NCBI GenBank assembly: GCA_946803715.1
Contig: CAMPET010000057.1
Location: 47,457 to 111,456, forward strand
Reading direction: 5' to 3'
Length of the DNA: 64,000 nt
From: Beroe ovata
Lineage: Eukaryota; Ctenophora; Nuda; Beroida; Beroidae
Shown: positions 58,401 through 64,000 of the stretch, piece by piece
How positions within the stretch are numbered: position 1 is the stretch's first letter
Layout: every line of letters starts with the position of its first letter
The notes under the pieces: generated by a model
What the model was told of the DNA's origin: nothing
Databases searched by the model: none
What the model saw: only the letters and a program-made list of their open reading frames with translations
Position numbers and translations under genes: made by a program

Positions 58401-59629
58401 TGGTGTGAAATTCAGGTATTAATATTTCTCGGACAATAGGCGGAACTGATTTATTATTCACCAATGACTGGGCCAATACTGGCCCTTCGGATGTTAAATG
58501 TAGCATATAACAAACTGCCAAAAATATGGGCTACAGTTAAAAAAGTCGGTGAAACAGAGTTGAAAGAGGGACCCCAACATAGATATGTGTAAAAACATGT
58601 ATTAAAGCTTAAGCATAAATTTTCAGTTCTATAAAGGGAGCTTCCTTTGAGCCAAATTTGAGAATTATCTCAATAATATACTGTTATTAACATAACTGTG
58701 AACTTTTATGAGGCATATCTTACCCAGTAAGGTTGGTGTAACAGCTCCAGAGTCGATAGTGGTGGCAGTGACGTTAGCAGAACATTCATAAGTAGCATTT
58801 GCTAAATTCTCCGTCTTCTGGATACGATAAGCGTAGTAGTTGTTGTCTGTACTATTCAACGCTAAATCAGAATCGCCAATCGCTACACGGGCAAAGATTC
58901 ATGCTCAGAGGAATTTTTCACTATAATTCATAGCACTTTATGATATTGAGAGTTAAAGTGTCAACAAGAAAAGATCGCACTAGCTTTGTCATTCAAAAAG
59001 TGAGGAACATTTTCAATCATATCCAGACCCAATTTTACTCACATTCCTGTGCTTGCCCTGTCTCCGTTCTGTAGAATGTCACTTCAGAAGTATCGTAGTT
59101 AATGACGCAGGTCAACGTCACGAAAGACGAATCATCGATGTATGTGATGGGCTTCAACTTCAAGTCTGAAATTGCGACATGATCATATATTTACTATTCA
59201 GTCAACATTACGGTAACACTAAATTACGTAGAAGCTTACAAGGACAGCGAAACACGTTATACACGTTATTCACGTTATACACGTTATAGTACACTAATAG
59301 CAGCTCAAAAAAGACATTTTTCAATAGCATCGGCTCACAATCACATACCACAGTTAGCGACATTTGGTGATGCTGAGCACGATGATGCGTCTCCCCCTGA
59401 GGTTTATATCAGATTATCATCATCAAACATCTCATTTAAACGATTAATTCACGTTCATTTCAGTAAAACTGTTTTTCAGTAAGACTGATTTCAGTAAAAC
59501 TGTTTAGAAAATTCATTAGAAAATTCATTAAGAAAATTCCTTACAAAGAAAATTCCTCATTACGAAAATTCCTGAATGATATGACTTACCGCCCAAGAAA
59601 GCAGATATCACGAGGAGAATGATAATCAT
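23333..59629 (-). CDS. gene A: giant secreted or surface multi-Ig protein
   Basis: I traced 88 exons with GT-AG borders and continuous phase from a signal-peptide exon (59629) to 23333, about 23.6 kb of coding sequence (about 7,880 residues). Order: signal peptide; Ig block; 13 alternating single-exon Ig domains (56401-50799); Ig block; eleven three-exon, four-Ig units (48098-31550); Ig; GCC2_GCC3; Ig block; sushi; linker module with furin-like sites; GCC2_GCC3; sushi; Ig halves. Almost all introns in the arrays are phase 1, so whole exons or units can be gained, lost or skipped without changing frame. The domains are extracellular adhesion or recognition folds rich in N-glycosylation motifs. 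No transmembrane helix, stop or cytoplasmic part was found after the last exon, so the 3' end is unresolved. The phase there (1) would fit splicing into gene B at 22072. No orthologue is recognised. Confidence 0.8.
25608..25772 (-). CDS. gene A exon: sushi domain
   Basis: A phase 1-1 exon with VCVVPEVSYGSVFP, VTITCDVGYKIND, ITICDEQLPSCN, a typical sushi cysteine pattern, directly after a GCC2_GCC3 exon as in gene B. Confidence 0.8.
25893..25945. repeat. (GT)n microsatellite in gene A intron
   Basis: Uninterrupted GT run of about 24 bp followed by related GT-rich sequence. Confidence 0.9.
25959..26114 (-). CDS. gene A exon: GCC2_GCC3 domain
   Basis: A phase 1-1 exon: VLCSAGTYASGGVCVPC, PRGTYQDSPGKTSC, TSCPIGESTISEG, DESSCK. 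It is closely similar in layout to the exons at 9373-9519 and 2908-3256. Confidence 0.85.
26307..27777 (-). CDS. gene A exons: linker module with dibasic sites
   Basis: Exons 27596-27777, 27386-27466, 27187-27279 and 26307-26517 chain in phase (1/0, 0/0, 0/0, 0/1). The first needs the acceptor at 27778, since one at 27816 gives a stop. It encodes GRVVVTYSGVSGKDLC, DGNFTCVAEGTCYLDEE, IICSGTTTEMKFTIVYIQ, an acidic stretch, then STSNRKKRDAKSAS and LLKRWKRTPMPR, ending ETECTAGSVSVSGQC. NRKKR and KRWKR fit furin-type cleavage consensus, so the ectodomain could be cleaved here. It is positionally equivalent to the gene B linker modules; the function is unknown. Confidence 0.7.
27841..28278 (-). CDS. 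gene A exons: Ig end and sushi domain
   Basis: Exon 28072-28278 finishes an Ig domain (GNYGCSVEYPSLN) and begins a sushi domain (ASCGDLPTPSNGALQC, DRTCE). Exon 27841-27952 completes it (VVCDDGYVG, LYTCSDGVWNH, GSCN). The sushi is split after its second half-cystine region, unlike the single-exon sushi domains elsewhere. Confidence 0.8.
28462..30270 (-). CDS. gene A exons: Ig block
   Basis: Exons 30013-30270 (LDVPCSYDG, GVYTCEVVV), 29441-29887 (LVLSCVTTST, GNYVCFIAF, AVVTCISSG), 29111-29362 (GTLVCTMVIG, AKLYCVSSG), 28865-29058 (PSMIWLKNGVEM) and 28462-28722 (ASYSCKAAY, LTITCTADF). They encode about five Ig domains. The exon start at 29362 is the one that keeps phase 1. Confidence 0.75.
30371..30526 (-). 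CDS. gene A exon: GCC2_GCC3 domain
   Basis: A phase 1-1 exon encoding VCGAGQYSTLSGCMNC, TIGTYSDGSTGGIC, TSCPQGYTTRGEG, ISDCY. Unlike the other GCC2_GCC3 exons it directly follows Ig domains, without a sushi or linker module, and closes the three-exon repeat array. Confidence 0.85.
30721..31413 (-). CDS. gene A exons: Ig domains after the repeat array
   Basis: Exons 31302-31413 (MTILTCSYSIEHS) and 30721-31187 (GTYLCSVTYDN, SAIVCSAIG, EIYTCSVVWG), phase 1/2 then 2/1, encode two Ig domains. They resemble the array units in spirit but use a different intron position. Confidence 0.75.
31550..32881 (-). CDS. gene A repeat unit 11 (three exons, four Ig domains)
   Basis: Exon A 32348-32881 (two Ig domains, alpha class, ITLTCDITSSS, TVTLSCTAYGD), exon B 32099-32260 (TLLVTASG class) and exon C 31550-32002 (VAGEISW class). 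All phase 1-1. Last unit of the array. Confidence 0.85.
32966..34426 (-). CDS. gene A repeat unit 10 (chimeric A exon)
   Basis: Exon A 33890-34426, exon B 33579-33743 (DEVTLTTSSTNWFG) and exon C 32966-33406 (GEIVWSVGTL). The A exon is alpha-class in its first half (TASSPIVYSTSN, FVLYVREVE) and beta-class in its second half (SQSGIDLSGMNATLV, ending IYIAG). B, C and their intron almost copy unit 9, at a constant offset of 1,545 bp. Confidence 0.85.
34511..35970 (-). CDS. gene A repeat unit 9 (three exons, four Ig domains)
   Basis: Exon A 35428-35970 (beta class, NGTYILVSANITLSC, IYIAG end), B 35124-35288 (DEVTLTTSSTNWFG) and C 34511-34951 (GEIVWSVGTL). All phase 1-1. Source or sister of unit 10. 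Confidence 0.85.
36128..37488 (-). CDS. gene A repeat unit 8 (three exons, four Ig domains)
   Basis: Exon A 36955-37488 (alpha class), B 36702-36863 (TLLGTASGNWYG) and C 36128-36580 (VAGEISW class). The intron between B and C shows no visible difference from that of unit 4. Confidence 0.85.
37596..39015 (-). CDS. gene A repeat unit 7 (three exons, four Ig domains)
   Basis: Exon A 38473-39015 (beta class, GSYVCEVTWLTVG), B 38135-38299 (DEVTLSTTSTNWYG) and C 37596-38036 (GKMVWTVGNLTHDL). All phase 1-1. Confidence 0.85.
39152..40584 (-). CDS. gene A repeat unit 6 (three exons, four Ig domains)
   Basis: Exon A 40048-40584 (alpha class, ending LQFIEG), B 39759-39920 (IGLNTSSGLWYG) and C 39152-39595 (VPGQITWNLDTL). 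Counterpart of unit 2, about 6.0 kb away. Confidence 0.85.
40678..41983 (-). CDS. gene A repeat unit 5 (three exons, four Ig domains)
   Basis: Exon A 41441-41983 (beta class), B 41195-41359 (DEVTLTTTSTNWYG) and C 40678-41118 (GEIVWSVSNLTHDL). The A-B intron shows no visible difference from that of unit 3. Confidence 0.85.
42096..43445 (-). CDS. gene A repeat unit 4 (three exons, four Ig domains)
   Basis: Exon A 42912-43445 (alpha class), B 42670-42831 (TLLVTASGNWYG) and C 42096-42548 (VAGEISW class). Counterpart of unit 8. It is preceded by an unusually long intron (43446-43762). Confidence 0.85.
43763..45073 (-). CDS. gene A repeat unit 3 (three exons, four Ig domains)
   Basis: Exon A 44531-45073 (beta class with a divergent first Ig, ITLDCNLTTSQYSP), B 44285-44449 and C 43763-44203 (GKMVWTVGNLTHDL). 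Counterpart of unit 7. Confidence 0.85.
45240..46586 (-). CDS. gene A repeat unit 2 (three exons, four Ig domains)
   Basis: Exon A 46050-46586 (alpha class, LQFIEG end), B 45795-45956 (IGLNTSSGLWYG) and C 45240-45683 (VPGQISWTLDTL). Counterpart of unit 6. Confidence 0.85.
46701..48098 (-). CDS. gene A repeat unit 1 (most divergent unit)
   Basis: Exon A 47556-48098 (own class, ITLTCTITPSTLAKTFTW, FIQG end), B 47289-47450 (DQVTIATDSGNWFT) and C 46701-47144 (GQISWSTETLTHNF, then close to the beta-unit C exons). It is the 5' edge of the array and the most diverged, as expected for an edge unit that recombines less. Confidence 0.85.
48215..50678 (-). CDS. gene A exons: Ig block between the two arrays
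   Basis: Ten exons: 50466-50678, 50267-50347, 49979-50147, 49735-49871, 49513-49659, 49224-49382, 48924-49099, 48697-48808, 48455-48595 and 48215-48370. Phases chain continuously and encode Ig halves (ATISCEIYGF, GDYHCEVVR, FTLVCSYYG, GDWRCNAVY, FDCVISQSNG, ITLTCSFSG, GVYECSPNF, VTFTCEFTS, GTYTCTVVL). One Ig domain, at 49.0 kb, has an extra cysteine pair (WPNGCTAACSAS). Confidence 0.75.
50799..56401 (-). CDS. gene A array of 13 single-exon Ig domains, two alternating classes
   Basis: Exons 56135-56401, 55698-56003, 55304-55585, 54818-55135, 54362-54664, 53848-54162, 53391-53693, 52992-53306, 52538-52837, 52060-52392, 51646-51948, 51206-51523 and 50799-51104. Each is phase 1-1 and encodes one whole Ig domain of 90-110 residues. 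Two classes strictly alternate. Class b mostly carries VExGxxATISCxVxGIT, with a second Cys in CxxTSxEW. Class a mostly carries ATGxxxxITCLIxxLS and ends LTPLxLG. The array starts and ends with class b, so the duplicating unit was an a-b exon pair. Confidence 0.85.
56544..59396 (-). CDS. gene A exons: N-terminal Ig block
   Basis: Nine exons: 59349-59396, 59043-59165 (VTLTCVINYDTS), 58724-58882 (ATYECSANVTA), 58261-58389 (HTLTCIATQS), 57912-58163 (VNFTCSVIYED), 57672-57778 (LALSCTYATSS), 57174-57348 (GQYKCAATENG), 56952-57064 (ITLTCGIHLSD) and 56544-56724 (GNYSCNVEYAS). They chain in phase from the signal-peptide exon. The second coding exon encodes a short cysteine-containing leader to the first Ig domain (GDASSCSASPNVANC). 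Confidence 0.8.
59235..59290. repeat. short tandem repeat in gene A intron
   Basis: Several copies of a roughly 12-bp unit around ACACGTTAT(A/T)C in the intron between the second and third coding exons. Confidence 0.8.
59590..59629 (-). CDS. gene A first coding exon: signal peptide
   Basis: The ATG at 59629 encodes MIIILLVISAFLG in 40 nt, a compact hydrophobic signal core, ending in phase 1 at a consensus GTAAGT donor (59589). A TATA-like element lies about 60 bp upstream. A 5' UTR intron is not needed. Confidence 0.8.
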
Positions 59630-59689
59630 TCGGTCTCCGCAGCTCTTTATGTTAATTACATGCAAAGTTGCAGTGACCTGAACACGCGG

Positions 59690-59696
59690 TTATATA
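59690..59696 (-). promoter_or_regulatory. TATA-like element upstream of gene A
   Basis: TATATAA on the minus strand, about 60 bp before the gene A ATG, which would place transcription start near 59660. The position is plausible but the region is AT-rich, so chance occurrence is possible. Confidence 0.45.
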
Positions 59697-61318
59697 TGAT
59701 GTAACGATTATATACTACGGAAAGTTGGCAATAATTGCAGTCTGCAATATTGGAATCTGCAAGTCAAATTGACAAAACGGGCAAATAGAGGAAAAGTCAA
59801 GGACATGATAGAGAACGGTATTGGGCAGCTCTATTGTAATCAATTCACTAAAATTATAGTTTTAAAAATAAAAGCATGGCTGGTGAATCTATCCTGCAAA
59901 AATGGCAGAATTCACAATGACATTGATAGTTCAACGCATTATATAATTAATCAGATGTGGGAACTATGAACACAATGTATGTCTGAATAGACATCATTGC
60001 ACTAGTCCAGTGACTAGATATAACGGGGAAACACGATCAGTGCGCTGAGTGCGCTAACCTCGCGATGACGACTGCAACTAGTGCACTACTCTCCTGATGC
60101 GAGGCCGCCGCCAGAGTGCCAACAAGAATCATCTCGGATACGTTTATAACAAGCTCAACAAGCAGACGTAAGCAACGAGCATAAGACCTGCGATTAATGA
60201 AAGTTGGAAATTTGTTTTTTAAGCAATGCTTGTTACTGAACATAAAAGAAATCTACATATCAATTTATAAGCCTCAGTTCGGAACGGTGAACGAACGTAC
60301 GGTACTTACCAATCTATATCTTTTTACGCGCACACGCACAAGCTAGATCAACTCTGTTATTGACAATCTGTTCTCCGGAAAGGGAGAAACAGAACAAATA
60401 AGTTGCGGTAATTTAAAAATTAGTACAATTATAGCTACGACACGTACTATCATGGTCGTCAAGCACTTCTCCTATATCGAGCATGTCATCAACAATTTAT
60501 TATAATCATTTAGAAACCGACGTCATTCAATTTTAACACACATCATGACGTACTATAATATAACACAAAGTCAGAGTGCGATTTATCATTGAGAGCGGGA
60601 AATATAGTAATTGGAAAACTGTCAAATATAGTAGCTACATATGATACTCACTACTTACGGGCTACATACTCACCTATAGATCAGAGGGTCCAACACGTCC
60701 GCGTGACACGAGCTGCAGCGATCTAGCATGGCACCCGACTTATACAGCGGAAAATAGACTATGATCAGTGTACGCGGGACTGCTATTTCATCGGCGGAAC
60801 GCGCGTTTTTATACATTGCTTCGTGCGCCCTCTCTCATCAATATGACCCAACCTGATATGATCCAAAATATCTCCTCACTTTCTCTGCCCCATGATCATT
60901 TTTTTCAAATTAGTACCTACTAAAATTCGAGTCTATCACGAATCATGTCGCACAACATGTGAGTTCTTCAGCCCATGTATTCCCATTTCCCATAAATTTA
61001 ATTGTGCGGATTTTGCGGATTCATTTTCCACGCATAGATACTACTAGATGTAATAGGGTGTCTCAATTTCGAATTCAGAGTCAAAACTGGAAAATCTGCG
61101 CATTTGATGAGTATACTACTCAAACATTAACAGTAAAAATCCGAGAAGAATCTCATTATGAGATTAGATTGAAAACAATTCTTATCAAACACACAACATA
61201 ACACGAAAACATTGACTCAAAATACAACGAAACAGTAATTTGAACTAAGGACAGTTTCTTTGGCTAACATACAAAGTGTACATCACAATGAGTACGTACG
61301 AAGGATCAATATGACGTG
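59697..61318. other. intergenic region without recognised genes
   Basis: I see no convincing exon, RNA gene or mobile element. Small open frames at 59769-59969 (+), 60037-60243 (-) and 60959-61201 (+) show no domain, signal peptide or splice context. Confidence 0.5.
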
Positions 61319-61868
61319 TCAAAGTAACTCACAGAACCTCATGAATTTGGATCTGTTAGAGGAGGGGCCTCCTGCTTTAGCAGCAGTAGCCGCGCTATTA
61401 GAGCGAATCAATCGGACTAGTTCGAGAAACGCTTCATCCACATTGTATCGAGATTTGGCACTAGTCTTTATAACTGGTATCTGTAATAGTTATATTGCAC
61501 GCCTATAATTATGTCAGCAATGCGCGTGACCCAGGTACTGCATTCGCACAAACTCGGCTTGTTATATGATTTGCTACAGTATGTGTTGGATCAAGTTTTT
61601 ATATGGTTTGATACTCGTTGGCTATGAATCGCTATAGGTTGCATCAAGTTATAATTTTAAAATGCTGTTCAGAATAAGAGCCTCTCGCGGATCGTAGGTT
61701 ACAGCTCCATAATAGCAGCAGAACTTCTCACACTCATGCATAACTCACCTCCAAGTTCTTAGCGGTGAGGTCCATATCTTGCTCAGGGACTGAATCCTCG
61801 TCCTTCAAATCCCATTTATTAGCTACCAGTACCATGGGGAACCAATCACTGAAATAGTCGGGAGTAAA
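61319..61868 (-). CDS. Ras-like small GTPase, C-terminal exons only
   Basis: Two minus-strand exons. Exon 61749-61868 (40 codons, acceptor at 61869) contains FPMVLVANKWDLKDED, the G4 region of a Ras-family GTPase, with NKWD where most members have NKCD or NKxD. Exon 61319-61480 contains IPVIKTSAKSRYNVDEAF, the G5 SAK motif and the following helix, and ends FCELL before TGA. CELL is a CAAX-type prenylation signal, and the final Leu favours geranylgeranylation. The tail contains no obvious polybasic stretch. Exons for G1-G3 (P-loop, switch I and II) were not found in the 550 bp before the divergent neighbour's ATG, so the gene is either partial or a fragment, or its 5' exons lie beyond or within that neighbour. 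It is closest in style to Ras/Rap/Ral; the subfamily is not assigned. Confidence 0.7.
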
Positions 61869-61974
61869 CTGAGGAGTTGTGGTGGGTGACAGCTTGTGGA
61901 AAGGTTATATTAGCCGAAACGATGGCATTTTTTATGATGATGACCGATTGACCGAATTCATTTTCTATCAGGTA

Positions 61975-62008
61975 AAAAAAATCGAACCAGATTCTGGTTC
62001 GATTTTTA
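61975..62008. repeat. near-perfect hairpin, 15-bp arms
   Basis: Arms AAAAATCGAACCAGA and its reverse complement are separated by one base, flanked by further A and T. It lies upstream of the Ras-like exons and is not clearly part of any gene. Confidence 0.8.
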
Positions 62009-62315
62009 CACCGTATTTCATAATCTCGAACTTTTCCTTTTCCTGGTACCTTCTCTCCAATATTTGGACAAAATCATCAGCAGCTTATGGACGAACTCTT
62101 GCAATATTAAATGTGCCGCTAATCGAGTTAATCCAATAAGCTAGGCATGATTTGAACACCGGATGCAATTAACACCATTACAGTCCTAGTTATCAGCTGG
62201 GCAGTCCTTGATCTCACACCACATGACGTCACAATGCGGCACACGGTCATCCACCGGTCATCCACTTTCGTGGGATGAAGTCAGTTTCGAGGGAAGGATA
62301 ACGTCATGAGCACGG

Positions 62316-62328
62316 TATATATATAAAA
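62316..62328 (+). promoter_or_regulatory. TATA box of the plus-strand precursor gene
   Basis: TATATATATAAAA about 95-105 bp upstream of the ATG at 62423, which predicts transcription start near 62350. No other ATG intervenes on the plus strand between it and 62423. Confidence 0.6.
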
Positions 62329-62422
62329 CGGTGTGGGGAAGGATGAACAACCAGATTTGCATCGTTGTAATTCTTGCTAAGCGTTGATCGGTGCTGCGGA
62401 TAAAACACTGTACAGCTGGCAA

Positions 62423-64000
62423 ATGAGGACGAATACTTGCACTATGATATTCCTGATGACGCTCAACATGCTAACAGTTTCAACAGGTGAGTGTCTCAGG
62501 CCGTTGTGTATTCCATGCGGTGCGGAATCCCATTGTGTGCATTCTCGTGGTTTGAGTCTCATTCTCGTGAATCCCTGCAGTTCTAATCCCAGTTCTTACT
62601 CAGGTCCAGTACTAGCGGAGCACTGCCCCGATATCATGCGTGGTGCAGGCTTATCTGAGCACTTTGCAGCGCAAGTCGCTCACAGGATCCACTCCCTGAC
62701 CTTGGAGGACTTGGTAAGTCGGTCACAACGTGATCTCCACGTGCAGTATTATTATTATGACACTGCGTGACTTCTACATCTTCAACTAATCCTAGCTAAA
62801 GCTTATGATCCTTGACAAGCGCTGGGAGCGCTTAAGCTGATGATTTGATCCTTGTTCCCGTATTCACGGATCGCTGGGGCTGAAACCGCGAGCCGAAACC
62901 CTGAAAACCTCGTATTGTAATCGAAAGTCATGAGAGCAATACCTTACTACCCCAACAGAGATACTATTTCGAGCCTGATGCTACGGCGAATAACAGAGTC
63001 CCAACAGTGAACTTCAACTTGACCAGCCCAGAGAGGGTCCTGCCCAATGCCCCACTGTACGGCTACGACACCAGTTTCTCCACCATAGCACTCCGTCACC
63101 TAGACATGGTGAGTCCCTTGGATACGTCCTTGCATGAGTTGTATCCTTCATTCACGTGTAATCATGAGACACACTCTATTCTTGTAGGTGTTGAGAAGGA
63201 TGGACCAAGAGAATTGGGGGCTGACGGGGTACAACACTCTGGAGTTAATTACTCACAGTTTCCACATGGCCGACATGTGGCACATGATAAAACCCATTTA
63301 CAGGTGGATATGAGCAGTTATAGATCTCACCACAATTATACGTGTACACACACGAGTACAAAACTTCACATGTCGCAATTTCATATGTCACAACATGTCA
63401 CTGGAACATGTCACATGTCACTGGAACATGTCACATGTCACCACTTAGTATGTGAAGGTACTCTGTCTATGGCGGAATGACACCTGATCTGAGTACAAAT
63501 AACATTTGTGTTAGTGACAGCGAAAACTATTGAAAATCACGATAGTAGATGAAGTTATCATATCGTACAGGAAGTTGAAGGATCAGCCACCAGAAAGCAG
63601 TGTTTGTGCGTGTCTGAGAGACATTGAGAATAACGGTATCCTCGAGAGTCTGCACTTGCTCGCTCTGGAAATCAAATATCCTGGCATTACATCCGGTGAA
63701 TAGAATTCGATCTAATAAACCCTGCAAATCTACACATCGGATGTTCCGCATGCATTTGCCCTGCCAATCCTATTTCCATATACATTGTACTGTCAACTTC
63801 AAGTGGAATGCGATTCCCACACCAGCTCAATCCAAAGTTGACACAGATACTTTCCAACAGGAGATTACGAGAAGTCAGGTCAGCCAAGGAAGAGGAGTGC
63901 TGGCGGAGTGTACAGGGAAGCGACTGGTATTGGAAAAAGGAGTGCTGATGGAGTGTACAGGGAAGCGACTGGTATTGGAAAAAGGGCTGCTGGCGGAGCG
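62423..64000 (+). CDS. secreted precursor with C-terminal Gly-Lys-Arg peptide repeats (partial, runs off right edge)
   Basis: Six exons chain in phase: 62423-62486, 62604-62713, 62959-63108, 63188-63303, 63571-63695 and 63861-64000+ (junction phases 1, 0, 0, 2, 1). Exon 1 is a signal peptide (MRTNTCTMIFLMTLNMLTVS). Exons 2-5 encode about 165 residues with few cysteines (LAEHCPDIMRGAGLSEHF, TSPERVLPNAPLYGYD, MDQENWGLTGYNTLEL, SVCACLRDIENNGILESL) and no domain I recognise. Exon 6 begins GDYEKSGQPRKR and continues as 15-residue tandem repeats SAGGVYREATGIGKR, SADGVYREATGIGKR, AAGGA..., each closed by Gly-Lys-Arg. In animal peptide precursors GKR marks dibasic cleavage followed by C-terminal amidation, so amidated 12-residue peptides are predicted. 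The weakest junction is the acceptor at 63570. The 3' end is outside the window. Confidence 0.7.
63368..63445 (+). repeat. short tandem repeat in intron
   Basis: Repeats of ACATGTCAC and a longer unit containing GGAACATGTCAC, between exons 4 and 5 of the precursor gene. Confidence 0.8.
63896..64000 (+). repeat. 45-bp coding tandem repeat
   Basis: Units 63896-63940 and 63941-63985 differ at one base (GGC/GAT codon context). A third unit starts at 63986 and is cut by the window edge. The unit length is an exact multiple of three and preserves the peptide frame. Confidence 0.9.

Noticed and set aside
60037-60243. Minus-strand 68-codon open frame upstream of gene A
   Set aside because: No domain, no convincing signal peptide, no splice sites, and no similarity to neighbouring exons.
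59697-61318. Search for tRNA, rRNA or mobile-element genes in the intergenic region
   Set aside because: No cloverleaf-like arms, rRNA-like blocks, reverse transcriptase or transposase motifs could be recognised by eye.
61258-61510. Plus-strand 82-codon frame at 61260-61508
   Set aside because: It is the antisense shadow of the last Ras-like exon, whose G5 and CAAX motifs are on the minus strand.

Overview
The window looks like the genome of a non-vertebrate animal, possibly sponge- or cnidarian-grade; the sequence alone does not fix the taxon. It is spliced DNA with GT-AG introns mostly of 60-300 bp, immunoglobulin (Ig), sushi/CCP and GCC2_GCC3 (ephrin-receptor-like) modules, a receptor tyrosine-phosphatase fold, a Ras-like GTPase and a likely secreted peptide precursor. 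Heterozygosity seems high, because two segments look like both haplotypes placed in series around single-n gaps.

Nearly all of 1.1-59.6 kb is minus-strand coding sequence for giant mosaic cell-surface proteins. Gene A runs from a signal-peptide exon at 59.63 kb to at least 23.33 kb. I could chain 88 exons with compatible splice phases (about 23.6 kb of coding sequence, about 7,880 residues). In order it holds an Ig block, a 13-exon array of alternating single-exon Ig domains, another Ig block, eleven tandem three-exon units of four Ig domains each, then Ig, GCC2_GCC3, Ig, sushi, a cysteine-containing linker module, GCC2_GCC3, sushi and Ig. Almost every exon in the arrays is phase 1-1. No stop codon or transmembrane segment was found for gene A.

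Gene B starts with its own signal-peptide exon at 22.34 kb and ends at about 1.1 kb (about 4,000 residues if duplicated parts are counted once). It holds Ig domains, sushi, linker module, GCC2_GCC3, sushi, a long Ig run, sushi, linker module, GCC2_GCC3, two sushi domains, a transmembrane helix and a cytoplasmic tyrosine-phosphatase domain. That phosphatase has lost the signature arginine and the canonical WPD aspartate, so it is predicted to be a pseudophosphatase. The last exon of gene A and the second exon of gene B have matching phase, so one longer transcript with an internal promoter is possible.

To the right are about 1.7 kb without recognisable genes, the last two exons of a Ras-like GTPase (minus strand), and a divergent plus-strand gene entering the right edge. 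That gene encodes a secreted protein whose 3' end holds tandem 15-residue repeats ending in Gly-Lys-Arg, the signature of an amidated peptide precursor.

Taken together, the window holds a large, still recombining Ig-repeat receptor locus whose signalling end is a dead phosphatase. An allorecognition or self/non-self role is a reasonable hypothesis but only an inference.
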